From NCBI GenBank assembly GCA_014218215.1, contig CP043652.1, positions 3,968,001-4,032,000 of the forward strand: DNA of 64,000 bases, in the 5' to 3' direction. Shown in pieces: positions 34,661 through 42,819 of this stretch (position 1 is the first letter of the stretch; every line of letters begins with the position of its first letter). The notes below the pieces were generated by a model. It searched no databases. It was not told the DNA's origin and saw nothing but the letters and a program-made list of their open reading frames with translations. Both the position numbers and the translations under genes were made by a program. The DNA is from Geodermatophilaceae bacterium NBWT11 (GTDB lineage Bacteria > Actinomycetota > Actinomycetes > Mycobacteriales > Geodermatophilaceae).

Positions 34661-34989
34661 CCGTCCGCTCGATCGCGCTGTTCGTCCTGGCGGCGGTGCT
34701 GGAGATCGGCGGCGCCTGGCTGGTCTGGCAGGGCGTGCGCGAGCACCGCGGCTGGCTCTGGATCGGGGCCGGGGTCATCGCCCTCGGGCTGTACGGGCTG
34801 GCTGCCGCGCAGCAGCCGGACGCCGCCTTCGGTCGGGTGCTGGCCGCCTACGGCGGGGTGTTCATCGTGGGCTCGCTGCTGTGGGCGGCGGTGGCCGACG
34901 GGTTCCGGCCCGACCGCTGGGACGTCACCGGCGCGCTGGTCTGCCTGGTCGGGGTGGGCCTGATCATGTACGCGCCCCGCTCGGGCTGA
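34657..34989 (+). CDS. YnfA (UPF0060) family small membrane protein
   Basis: A 110-residue protein with four hydrophobic helices. [17 protein letters not shown] at the start, [15 protein letters not shown] in helix 3 and [19 protein letters not shown] at the end are characteristic of the YnfA family, which is related to small multidrug-resistance exporters. Function is mostly unproved. The GTG start overlaps the GntR gene, so the two are co-translated. Confidence 0.92.
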   Translation: MTVRSIALFVLAAVLEIGGAWLVWQGVREHRGWLWIGAGVIALGLYGLAAAQQPDAAFGRVLAAYGGVFIVGSLLWAAVADGFRPDRWDVTGALVCLVGVGLIMYAPRSG

Positions 34990-35053
34990 CCGGCCGGTTG
35001 CGACTCCCGGCAGTCCCACCGCTGCCGGACGGTTGAGCCCCCGGGCGCCCCGG

Positions 35054-35077
35054 GCATGTCGGTTGTGCACGACATGC
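35054..35077. promoter_or_regulatory. Candidate operator upstream of the zinc dehydrogenase
   Basis: GCATGTCG (35054-35061) and CGACATGC (35070-35077) form an 8-bp perfect inverted repeat with an 8-bp spacer, 92 bp before the dehydrogenase start. A further GGCATGCC palindrome follows at about 35085-35092. The geometry fits a dimeric regulator. The cognate regulator is not identified. Confidence 0.4.
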
Positions 35078-35168
35078 GTCCGGCGGCATGCCACCCCTGG
35101 GGGTGGCGAGGCGGTCGAGACCAGGGCCCCCCTCCCGGACGCACCCACCGATCTCCCGGAGGACCCCC

Positions 35169-36311
35169 ATGCGCGCACTCGTCTACAACGGCCCCCACGA
35201 CGTCTCGGTCCAGGAGGTGCCCGACGCGAAGGTCGAGCAGCCCACCGACGCCGTCATCCGCATCACCGCGACCAACATCTGCGGCTCGGACCTGCACATG
35301 TACGAGGGCCGCACCGACCTGGAGACCGGCATGGTCATCGGGCACGAGAACCTCGGCGAGGTGATCGAGGTCGGGGCCGGCGTGACCAAGCTCAGCGTCG
35401 GCGACCGCGTCGTCCTGCCGTTCAACATCGGCTGCGGGTTCTGCGAGAACTGCGAGCAGGGCCGCACCGGCTTCTGCCTCACCGTCAACCCGGGCGTCGC
35501 CGGCGGCGCCTACGGGTTCGCCGGCATGGGCGGCTACAGCGGCGGCCAGGCCGAGTACCTGCGGGTGCCCTTCGCCGACTTCAACGCCCTCCAGCTCCCC
35601 GAGGACAGCGTGGAGAAGGAGAACGACTACGTCATGCTCGCCGACATCTTCCCCACCGGCTGGCACGGCACCCGGCTCGCGAAGGTCGCTCCCGGCGACT
35701 CGGTCACCGTCTACGGCGGTGGCCCGGTCGGCCTGATGGCCGGCTACTCGGCGGTGCTCCAGGGCGCCAGCGAGGTCTACGTGATCGACCACCTGGCCGA
35801 GCGCCTCGCGCTGGCCGAGGAGTTCGGTGCGATCGGGATCAACTCGAGCACGGGCGACCCGATCGAGCAGATCAAGGACGCCACCCAGGGCCGCGGCACC
35901 GACCGTGGCGTCGAGGCGATCGGCTACCAGGCGCACGACAGCCAGGGCGTCGAGCAGCCCAACATGACGATGAACGGCCTGGTCGAGGTCGTGAAGGCCA
36001 CCGGCACCATCGGCGTGGTCGGGCTGTTCCTGCCCGAGGACCCGGGTGCCTCCGACGAGCTCGCCAAGAAGGGCCAGCTGGCCTTCGACTACGGCAAGTT
36101 CTGGTTCAAGGGCCAGACGGTCGGCAACGGCCAGGCCAACGTGAAGAACTACAACCGCGCGCTGGCCCGGCTCATCCACCAGGGCAAGGCCCAGCCCTCG
36201 AAGCTGGTCAGCCACAACCTGGGTCTGGACGAGGCGCCCGAGGCGTACCGGCACTTCGACGCCCGCGACCAGGGCTGGACGAAGGTCGTCCTCAACCCCA
36301 CGAAGGGCTGA
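35169..36311 (+). CDS. Zinc-dependent alcohol dehydrogenase, glutathione-independent formaldehyde dehydrogenase type
   Basis: A 380-residue medium-chain dehydrogenase. Catalytic zinc ligands appear as Cys38 in NICGSDLH and His59 in GHE. The structural zinc cysteines are C89, C92, C95 and C103. NAD-binding GGGPVG follows near residue 180. The insertion-containing sequence, with YGFAGMGGYSGGQAEYLRVP and DIFPTGWHG, resembles Pseudomonas FdhA, which oxidises formaldehyde without glutathione, but close relatives act on other aldehydes or alcohols. A GGAGG ribosome site lies about eight bases before the ATG. It is probably monocistronic and overlaps the convergent next gene by 20 bp. Confidence 0.9.
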   Translation: MRALVYNGPHDVSVQEVPDAKVEQPTDAVIRITATNICGSDLHMYEGRTDLETGMVIGHENLGEVIEVGAGVTKLSVGDRVVLPFNIGCGFCENCEQGRTGFCLTVNPGVAGGAYGFAGMGGYSGGQAEYLRVPFADFNALQLPEDSVEKENDYVMLADIFPTGWHGTRLAKVAPGDSVTVYGGGPVGLMAGYSAVLQGASEVYVIDHLAERLALAEEFGAIGINSSTGDPIEQIKDATQGRGTDRGVEAIGYQAHDSQGVEQPNMTMNGLVEVVKATGTIGVVGLFLPEDPGASDELAKKGQLAFDYGKFWFKGQTVGNGQANVKNYNRALARLIHQGKAQPSKLVSHNLGLDEAPEAYRHFDARDQGWTKVVLNPTKG

Positions 36312-36717
36312 GCGCGCGTACCGCCTGCCACTGGGGCGGTGAGAGCCACGACGGGTTGCTGCCCGCCGGCATCCGGACCACCTCGGCGGTCCGGGCGACC
36401 GGGTCGGTGAGCAGCGCCTCGCGGGGCACCGGCGTCGCCAGGCGGCGCCACCGCACGACCACGACGGGACCGTCGTCGGAGCCCTCCACGGGCCCGGCGA
36501 CGGTCCCGGTCGCGTGCACGCCGGGGTCGACCCGGCCGCTGCACCACAGCAGGACGGGCTGGCCCGGCTCCACCAGGTCCAGCCGGTAGGAGGGCCGCAC
36601 ACAGCGGGCCAGCTCCACCTCACCGCCCGGCGCCCAGCCCTCGGCCATCAGGTCGGGGAGCCGGGCGGACTTCAGCACCCAGCAGGCGATGTCGGCGGCG
36701 GTCAGCCGCGGCGTCAC
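36292..36717 (-). CDS. Small PUA/EVE-like domain protein
   Basis: A 141-residue protein. The pattern ACWVLKSARLPD at the start, a middle PGQPVLLWCSGR...GVHATGTV, a strand VVVVRWRRL, and a C-terminal SPPQWQAVRAL resemble the PUA-like EVE fold that binds modified bases in nucleic acids. The similarity is judged by eye only and no function is assigned. The GTG start overlaps the stop of the WcbI-like gene by 4 bp, so it is translated with it. Its stop lies inside the 3' end of the opposing dehydrogenase. Confidence 0.65.
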   Translation of the reverse strand: MTPRLTAADIACWVLKSARLPDLMAEGWAPGGEVELARCVRPSYRLDLVEPGQPVLLWCSGRVDPGVHATGTVAGPVEGSDDGPVVVVRWRRLATPVPREALLTDPVARTAEVVRMPAGSNPSWLSPPQWQAVRALSPSWG

Positions 36718-37670
36718 AGGCCCAGCGACTCGAGCCTGTCGGCGTACCTCGCCACCGCCCGCTCGGCCACGCCCGGCTGCGCGGCGTACAGCGCGAGCTG
36801 GGCGTCGGCGATCTCGGCCCACGGCACGTCCCGGCCGGCCAGCGACCAGCCCGGGCGCGCGGCCGTGGGATCGAGGTCCAGGGCGGTGAGGACGGCGGCG
36901 TCCAGCGGCGACAGGCTCGAGCCGAGCATCTGGTGCTCGGGGACGGCGGGTTCCCCGGCCCAGTCCAGCGTGTCGAGCACCCCCGCGCCGACCGCGTGCA
37001 GCGTGGCGTTGGCCGGGTGGTTCACCGTCCACATCGCCTCGGCGCCCCCGGCCACGACCGCGTCGGTCGTGTCCACGTCGAGGTCGGCGTTGCGCCGGCG
37101 CAGCTCGGCCTGGGAGCGGGCGGCCAGGTCCCGCACGCCGTCCCCGGTGGCCTCGTGGGACTCGATCCGGGCGACCGCCTGCTCGGTGGACCAGCCGCGG
37201 ACGGCGGCGTCGAGCAGCCGCAGGTCGTGGTAGTCGGTCAGCGGGGCGTCCACCCGGGCGCCGGCCTCGTCGTGGGCGTGCACCTGCCAGGGGAACAGGC
37301 CCTCGTAGTACGTCGTCGGCACCCGGACGACGCGGGCCCCGGCCGGCAGCAGTGCGACCAGCTGCTCGCTGCCGCAGCCGGGCACCCGGTACTCGTCCTT
37401 CACCGGCTGGGTGACCAGCACCCCGGCCACGCCCATCAGCGCGTGCAGCCGGCCCACCTCGGCCTCGTCCATCTCGAACACCGGGGGCAGCCGGACGAAC
37501 TCCACCCCGTGCCCGGCGCCGGCCGGGGCGACCATCCGGCGGATCGACTCGGCCTGGCAGTTGCCCCAGACGAACCCGACGCTGCCCGGCTCGACGGTGT
37601 CCGGGTCCAGCTCGGACCAGCGGCGCAGGTGCTCGGGGACCGACGGTGCCTCGACCTCGTGTGTCGTCAC
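36714..37670 (-). CDS. WcbI-like polysaccharide biosynthesis putative acyltransferase
   Basis: A 318-residue protein. It has the WcbI-type opening VGFVWGNCQAESIRRM, with GNCQA at 36-40, and the later GVLVTQPVKDEYR segment. WcbI proteins are thought to act in capsule or exopolysaccharide modification, binding CoA. I chose the GTG at 37670 because a CATGCT hexamer (minus strand, over 37677-37682) lies six bases upstream. An ATG at 37700 would add ten residues. No glycosyltransferases are nearby, so the polymer is unknown. It is coupled to the EVE-like gene. Confidence 0.75.
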   Translation of the reverse strand: MTTHEVEAPSVPEHLRRWSELDPDTVEPGSVGFVWGNCQAESIRRMVAPAGAGHGVEFVRLPPVFEMDEAEVGRLHALMGVAGVLVTQPVKDEYRVPGCGSEQLVALLPAGARVVRVPTTYYEGLFPWQVHAHDEAGARVDAPLTDYHDLRLLDAAVRGWSTEQAVARIESHEATGDGVRDLAARSQAELRRRNADLDVDTTDAVVAGGAEAMWTVNHPANATLHAVGAGVLDTLDWAGEPAVPEHQMLGSSLSPLDAAVLTALDLDPTAARPGWSLAGRDVPWAEIADAQLALYAAQPGVAERAVARYADRLESLGL

Positions 37671-37750
37671 CGACCCAGCATGAGGGTCCGGACGTGACAT
37701 CGCCGACCCCGGCTGGCCCCGGGGCCGGTCGTTGACAGAAGGTGGGGCAC

Positions 37751-38986
37751 GTGCCTGCGACCCCGTCGACCCCGCAGCTGCCGGACGGGCACCGGGCGGG
37801 GGACCGCGGGCTGCAGCGTGCGTCCCTGTCGGTGTTCCTCGCCGGCCTGGCCACCTTCGCGATGCTCTACGAGCCGCAGGCGCTGCTGCCCGAGCTGGCG
37901 CGCGCCTTCGACGTCAGTCCCGCCGGGTCGACGCTGTCGATCTCGGTGTCCACCGTGTCGCTCGCGGTGGGCCTGCTGGTGCTCGGGCCGGTGTCCGACC
38001 GGCGCGGCCGGACCGGGATCCTCCAGCTGAGCCTGGCCACCTCGGCGGTGCTGGCCGTGCTCATCGCGCTGACCCCCACCTGGGAGCTGCTGCTGGTGCT
38101 GCGCGGGTTCCAGGGGTTCGCCCTGGCCGGGCTCTCCTCGGTCGGGGTGGCCTACCTCCGGGAGGAGCTGCACCCCACGGTCAGCTCGCGGGCGATCGGG
38201 CTGTTCATCGCCGGCAACGCCATCGGCGGGCTGACCGGACGGCTGCTGGGCGGGTTCCTCACCGACCTCGGCGGCTGGCGGGTGGCGCTGGGCGGCGCGG
38301 CCGTGCTCGGGGTGGGGTGCGCGGTCGCCGTCCGCCTGCTGCTGCCCCCAGCGCGCCGCTTCGTGCCCGTCGACCGGCAGGGGTCGCTGCTGCGCTCGCT
38401 GGGCAGCGTGTTCACCGACCCGGCGCTGCTCATGCTCTACGCGGTCGCGGCGTTCCTGATGGCCGCGTTCGTCGCGGTCTACAACGCCGGCACCTTCCGG
38501 CTGGAGTCCCCGCCCTACGACCTGACGCCGTCGCTGGCCTCGCTGGTGTTCCTGGCCTACCTGCTGGGCTCGGCCAGCTCGCCCACCGCGGGGTGGCTGG
38601 CCGACCGGACCAGCCGGCGCCTCGTCGTCCCGGTGTCGGTGGTGGTGATGGGCGGCGGGCTGGCCCTGACCCTGCTGGAGCCGCTGTGGTGCTTCGTGCT
38701 CGGGCTGTGCGTGCTGACCGTGGGGTTCTTCTCCGCACACGCGGTGGGCAGCGCGTGGGTGGCCGCCCGGGCGTCCCTCGGTGGGCGGCCGGTCGGGCAG
38801 GCCGCCTCGCTGTACTCGTTCTGGTACTACGTGGGGTCCTCGGTCGGCGGCACGCTCGCCGGGCGGGCCTGGCAGGGCTCGGGCTGGACCGCGGTCGCCC
38901 TGCTGGCCGGCGGCTTCACCCTGGCCACCCTGCTGCTCACCCTGGCGCTGGGCCGCACCCGCTCGCTGGACCCGCTCTCCCGCTGA
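37751..38986 (+). CDS. MFS transporter (YnfM-like)
   Basis: A 411-residue major facilitator with about twelve helices. The MFS loop LGPVSDRRGRTG is between helices 2 and 3, and LRGFQGFALAGLSSVGVAYLR resembles the YnfM/arabinose-exporter branch. AGWLADRTSRR repeats the loop in the second half. The GTG at 37751 has an AGAAGG ribosome site eight bases upstream. The substrate is not predictable. It is divergent from the WcbI-like gene and ends four bases from an opposing gene. Confidence 0.88.
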   Translation: MPATPSTPQLPDGHRAGDRGLQRASLSVFLAGLATFAMLYEPQALLPELARAFDVSPAGSTLSISVSTVSLAVGLLVLGPVSDRRGRTGILQLSLATSAVLAVLIALTPTWELLLVLRGFQGFALAGLSSVGVAYLREELHPTVSSRAIGLFIAGNAIGGLTGRLLGGFLTDLGGWRVALGGAAVLGVGCAVAVRLLLPPARRFVPVDRQGSLLRSLGSVFTDPALLMLYAVAAFLMAAFVAVYNAGTFRLESPPYDLTPSLASLVFLAYLLGSASSPTAGWLADRTSRRLVVPVSVVVMGGGLALTLLEPLWCFVLGLCVLTVGFFSAHAVGSAWVAARASLGGRPVGQAASLYSFWYYVGSSVGGTLAGRAWQGSGWTAVALLAGGFTLATLLLTLALGRTRSLDPLSR

Positions 38987-38989
38987 GCC

Positions 38990-39328
38990 TCAGCCCTGCT
39001 TGAGCTGCTCGGCGGACAGCCAGGCCTCCACGAGCACCGGCCCGTGCTCGCCGACCACCGCGTAGGCGACCCGGCCGTGCCAGCCGTCCTCGCGCTGGCG
39101 CCACTCGACCAGCAGGCCCGGCCAGATGCCCGGGGCGTCGGGTGGGTCGCGCACCCAGCAGTGCCGGCCGTGCCCGGCGCCGGCGGGCCGGCCGGGCAGC
39201 TGCTCGCGCACCGGACCGCCCAGCCCGCCGCGCAGCGTGGACGGTGCCGTCGAGGGCGGCACGCCCGAGCTCGCCGCCCGCTCGGCGAGCGAGGGCCCCC
39301 GTCGTCCCAGGTTCATCCCACCGGCCAT
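38990..39328 (-). CDS. Hypothetical protein downstream of malQ
   Basis: A 112-residue soluble protein with no family I recognise. The N-terminal half is Gly/Pro-rich and basic. The C-terminal half has alternating hydrophobic and charged residues (GLLVEWRQREDGWHGRVAYAV, then VLVEAWL) suggesting a small beta-sheet domain, and it ends with SAEQLKQG. It starts 38 bp after the malQ stop, so it is probably co-transcribed with it. The start could also be the ATG four codons later. Confidence 0.7.
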   Translation of the reverse strand: MAGGMNLGRRGPSLAERAASSGVPPSTAPSTLRGGLGGPVREQLPGRPAGAGHGRHCWVRDPPDAPGIWPGLLVEWRQREDGWHGRVAYAVVGEHGPVLVEAWLSAEQLKQG

Positions 39329-39366
39329 GAGGACAGCATGGCACGTCCCTCGAACAGGTGTTCGAA

Positions 39367-41211
39367 CTACAACGGTGGAATTCCCGTGCCCAGCGCGCGT
39401 GCCACGGAGCGCACCCCGCGGTGCCCGGCGAGCTCCTCGACCGGCACCGGGAGGGGCAGCCGCCAGTTCGGCCGCTCCATCGCACCGGGCACGTTCGGCC
39501 GCCGCTCGACGGCCAGCGCGTCGTCCAGGGTGGCCGACAGCAGGGTGCACGGGGCGGTCGCCAGCAGCCGGTGGGCGGCCTCCACGGCCCTGCCCGGGGT
39601 GGCCCGCTTCGCCGGCCCCTCGGCGTGGTCGGTGAGGTGCGCCAGCAGCTGCCTGCGGTCCTTCTCCAGCTGCTCCTCCTCGCCGGTGCCCAGCTCCACC
39701 TGCTCGCGCACGTCGGACCCGGTCCACAGCCCGGCCACGGTCGGCAGGTCGTGGGTGGTGATCGCCCCCATCGAGGCGGCCGGCCAGGAGCTCGGCGCGT
39801 CGTCCTCGAACCAGAGCAGCCGGTAGGAGAGCACCCCGTGCTCGGCCATGGCCTCCCGGACGCCGTCCTCGACGGTGCCCAGGTCCTCCCCGACGACGAC
39901 GGCCTGCGCGCGGTGGCTCTCCAGCGCGACGATCCCCAGCATGTCCTCGGCCGGGTAGCGGACGTACGCCCCGGCGGTCGGGTCGTTGCCCGGCACCCAC
40001 CACAGGCGGAACAGGCCCATCACGTGGTCGATCCGCAGCCCACCGGCGCCGGCCATGGTCGAGCGGATCGACTCGACGAACGGCTCGTAGTCCGCCGCCC
40101 GCAGCCGCCATGGCACCAGCGGCGGGGAGCCCCAGTCCTGCCCGGCGGCGTTGAACGCGTCCGGGGGAGCCCCGACGCTCACCCCGCCCTGGGCGAGCAC
40201 GTCCTGCCAGGCCCACGCGTCCGCGCCGCCGCCGGAGACGCCGATCGGCAGGTCCTGGATGACGGTGAGGTCGCCGGTCGCCACGGACAGCTGGCCGTCG
40301 AGCAGCCACTGCAGCCAGGCGTGGAAGGCGACCTGCTGCTCGTGGTCGGCCACCCAGCGGCGGACGCCGTCCGAGCGGGGGTCCTGCAGCTCCGCTGGCC
40401 AGTCGGGCCAGTTCGCGCCGTGCGCGTCGGCGACCGCGGCCCAGGTGGCCCAGTCCTGCAGCGGCTGGCCCTGGTGCCACCACCAGTCCCGGAAGCCCTC
40501 GGCGCCCGCGTCGAAGGACCGCTCGAGCACCGCGCGCTTGAACGCCCAGACCGCATCCCGGTCGATCAGCTCGGCGCCGTTGAGCTCGGCGGCCCGGGCC
40601 CGGTCGGCGTCGGTGAGCTGCACCCCGGGGACGTCGTCCAGGCGCAGGTAGAGCGGGTTGCGGAAGCGGCGGGTGGCCGGCAGGTAGGGGCTGTCCTCCT
40701 GCTCGGGGCCCGGGCCCACCGCGTGCAGCGGGTTGACCAGCACGAACCCGGCGCCCTGGCTCTCGGCCAGCTCCCGGACCGTGCGCAGGTCGGCCAGGTC
40801 GCCGATGCCCGCCGAGCCGGTGCCCCGGGCGGCGTAGAGCTGCACGGCCCAGCCCCAGCTGCGGTCCTCGGGGAGCCAGCAGCGGCTCGGCGTCACCACG
40901 AGCAGCCGGTCCCGGCCGTCGGGCGTGCGGATCCGGTGGTAGCCCAGCGGGAAGTCCTCGGGCAGCTCGCCGTCGACGTCCCGGCTGGTGCCGTCCTCGA
41001 GGACCACGACGGCCTCGTCGACCTCCAGGGCGTCCCCGGGGCGGACGACGATCGGGGCGGTGTCCTCGAGGTCGGCCGGCGGTTCGCCGATCACCTCGCG
41101 CAGCAGGTCGATCGTGGCCTGCTCGACGGTGTGTTCGGTGTCGAGGGCGTCGAGCCAGGAGGCGTCGATGCCCCAGCGGTCGGTGACGGGCGGGGACGGG
41201 TCCTGGCTCAC
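39367..41211 (-). CDS. malQ: 4-alpha-glucanotransferase (amylomaltase)
   Basis: A 614-residue GH77 enzyme that transfers alpha-1,4-glucan segments between maltodextrins. Family motifs are GIGDLADLR, the nucleophile Asp in LRIDHVMGL, the acid Glu in VVVGEDLGTV, and ITTHDLPT. The N-terminal region is shorter than in many actinobacterial MalQ proteins. The GTG at 41211 is six bases after a GAGGAT hexamer, which can read as -10 or as ribosome site. An alpha-glucan enzyme of family GH13 lies about 6 kb away, hinting at shared glycogen or trehalose turnover. Confidence 0.94.
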   Translation of the reverse strand: MSQDPSPPVTDRWGIDASWLDALDTEHTVEQATIDLLREVIGEPPADLEDTAPIVVRPGDALEVDEAVVVLEDGTSRDVDGELPEDFPLGYHRIRTPDGRDRLLVVTPSRCWLPEDRSWGWAVQLYAARGTGSAGIGDLADLRTVRELAESQGAGFVLVNPLHAVGPGPEQEDSPYLPATRRFRNPLYLRLDDVPGVQLTDADRARAAELNGAELIDRDAVWAFKRAVLERSFDAGAEGFRDWWWHQGQPLQDWATWAAVADAHGANWPDWPAELQDPRSDGVRRWVADHEQQVAFHAWLQWLLDGQLSVATGDLTVIQDLPIGVSGGGADAWAWQDVLAQGGVSVGAPPDAFNAAGQDWGSPPLVPWRLRAADYEPFVESIRSTMAGAGGLRIDHVMGLFRLWWVPGNDPTAGAYVRYPAEDMLGIVALESHRAQAVVVGEDLGTVEDGVREAMAEHGVLSYRLLWFEDDAPSSWPAASMGAITTHDLPTVAGLWTGSDVREQVELGTGEEEQLEKDRRQLLAHLTDHAEGPAKRATPGRAVEAAHRLLATAPCTLLSATLDDALAVERRPNVPGAMERPNWRLPLPVPVEELAGHRGVRSVARALGTGIPPL

Positions 41212-41281
41212 CGGTCCATCCTCGTCGCTGCCGGTCGCACCCGCCGGGCGGCGGCCCGCGCACCGGGGTGTGATGGTCGGC

Positions 41282-41947
41282 ATGTCGTCCTGGCTGCTGT
41301 GCCACCCGCCCCTGCTCAGCGCTGCCGTCCTCGGGCCGTTGCGCGACGGGCTGCGCGCGCGGGGTCACGAGGTCGTCGTCCCCGACCTCCGGTCGGCGGT
41401 GGAGACGGCCGGGGAGTGGTGGGTGCGGTACGCCGAGCAGGCCGTCGCCGACGGCTTCGGGTCGGACCGCCCGGTCGACGTGGTGGTCGGGTACTCGGGG
41501 GCCGGCGTCGTCCTGCCCCGGGTCGCCGCGGCGGTGCGAGCCGCGCGGGTGGTGTGGGTGGACGCCGTCGTCCCGGCCCGCTCGGGGGTGACGCTGCCCT
41601 CGCCGGACCTGCGGGCGATGGTCCGGGGGATGGCCCGGGACGGTCTGCTCCCGCCCTGGCCGACGTGGTGGGGCCCCGACGCCCTGACCGAGCTCGTGCC
41701 CGACCCGGAGCTGCGGGCGCAGATCACCGCCGAGGCGCCGTCACTGCCGGTCGACCTGTACGACCAGGCGGTCCCGGTGCCGGACAGCTGGCCCGATGCC
41801 GACGTCACCTACGTGCACCTGTCGCCGGCCTACGACGCCGACGCCGAGGAGGCCCGCCGGCGGGGGTGGCGGGTGGTCGGTGACGGCGCCGGCATGCACA
41901 CCGACGTCGCCACCGACCCCGCGGCCGTGCTGGAGCTGCTGGGCTGA
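41282..41947 (+). CDS. Alpha/beta-fold hydrolase
   Basis: A 221-residue protein. The start SSWLLCHPPLLSAAVLGPL forms the first strand and oxyanion region. The nucleophile elbow VGYSGAG carries the serine near residue 70, and the C-terminal GAGMHTDV supplies a plausible catalytic histidine, as in small alpha/beta-hydrolases. The substrate is unknown. ATG at 41282 is preferred over ATG at 41273 three codons earlier. It is divergent from malQ (70 bp between starts) and ends one base before the opposing lyase stop. Confidence 0.8.
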   Translation: MSSWLLCHPPLLSAAVLGPLRDGLRARGHEVVVPDLRSAVETAGEWWVRYAEQAVADGFGSDRPVDVVVGYSGAGVVLPRVAAAVRAARVVWVDAVVPARSGVTLPSPDLRAMVRGMARDGLLPPWPTWWGPDALTELVPDPELRAQITAEAPSLPVDLYDQAVPVPDSWPDADVTYVHLSPAYDADAEEARRRGWRVVGDGAGMHTDVATDPAAVLELLG

Positions 41948-41948
41948 C

Positions 41949-42788
41949 TCAGGAGGGCTGGATGCCCAGCGCCGTCGCCAGCGTGGTGATCTTGCGTGCG
42001 CGACCGAGCCGGGGCAGGTCGCTGCCGTCCCGGATGACCTGGCCGCGGGCCTCGAAGTCGGCCAGGAAGTCTGTGGCCCAGGCGACGTCGGAGGGGGTGG
42101 GGCTGATGACCTCGTTGATCACCGGTAGCTGCTCGACGTCCAGGCAGAGCTTGCCGGTGAGGCCCAGGGAGACGGTGACGCCGGTGGCCTCGCGCAGCAC
42201 GCCGTGGCTGGAGCCGACGGTCGGGCCGTCGATCGGGCCGGGCAGGCCGCCGATCCGGCTGCCCACGACCAGGCGGGAGCGCGGGTAGGCCATCGCCAGG
42301 TCGTCGGCGGCGGTGCCGGTGTCGCGGCGGTAGTCACCGGAGCCGAAGGCCAGCCGGAAGGCGCCGCGCGCCGAGGCGATCCGCACCGTCTCCTCGATGC
42401 CCAGGGCGGACTCCACGAGCGCCAGCACCCGGGTGGAGCCACCGAGCCGGTCGTAGGTCTCGGTGACGTGCTCGGCGGCCTCGGTCTTGGCGAGCATCAC
42501 GCCGGCCAGGCCGGGCAGGCCGGCCAGGGCGGTGACGTCGTCGGCCCAGAACGGGGTGGAGTGGTCGTTGATCCGCACCCAGGCCTGGCGGTCGCGCTCG
42601 GTGGAGAGGTACTCCACGACCGAGGCGCGGGCCTGCGGCTTGGCCTTGGGGTCCACCGCGTCCTCGATGTCGAGGATCACCTGGTCGGCCCGGGAGGCCA
42701 GCGCCGCGTCGAACTCGGCGTGGTCGCGGGCGCCGTTGACCAGCAGCCAGGAGCGGGAGATGTCGGGGGCCACGTGTCGTCTCTGCAC
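41949..42788 (-). CDS. HpcH/HpaI aldolase / citrate lyase beta-subunit (CitE-like)
   Basis: A 279-residue TIM-barrel lyase of the CitE family. RSWLLVNGARDHAEFDAA opens the barrel, DQVILDIEDAVDP supplies acidic residues, and VRIND, ALVESALGI and AFGSGDYRRD carry the magnesium and substrate ligands. Members cleave citramalyl-, malyl- or citryl-CoA-like esters. No CitD or CitF partner is nearby, so this is a stand-alone CitE-like protein. The GTG start lies exactly six bases after a CATGAT hexamer, favouring leaderless transcription. Confidence 0.88.
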   Translation of the reverse strand: MQRRHVAPDISRSWLLVNGARDHAEFDAALASRADQVILDIEDAVDPKAKPQARASVVEYLSTERDRQAWVRINDHSTPFWADDVTALAGLPGLAGVMLAKTEAAEHVTETYDRLGGSTRVLALVESALGIEETVRIASARGAFRLAFGSGDYRRDTGTAADDLAMAYPRSRLVVGSRIGGLPGPIDGPTVGSSHGVLREATGVTVSLGLTGKLCLDVEQLPVINEVISPTPSDVAWATDFLADFEARGQVIRDGSDLPRLGRARKITTLATALGIQPS

Positions 42789-42819
42789 GCCGAGATCATG
42801 CTCGGCCCCCCGGTGTGAC

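Noticed and set aside
32158-34989. A 943-codon frame spanning the amidohydrolase, DUF998 and GntR regions
   Set aside because: Only its last 110 codons (YnfA family, from GTG 34657) make sense as protein. The remainder is a low-complexity shadow of the real genes.
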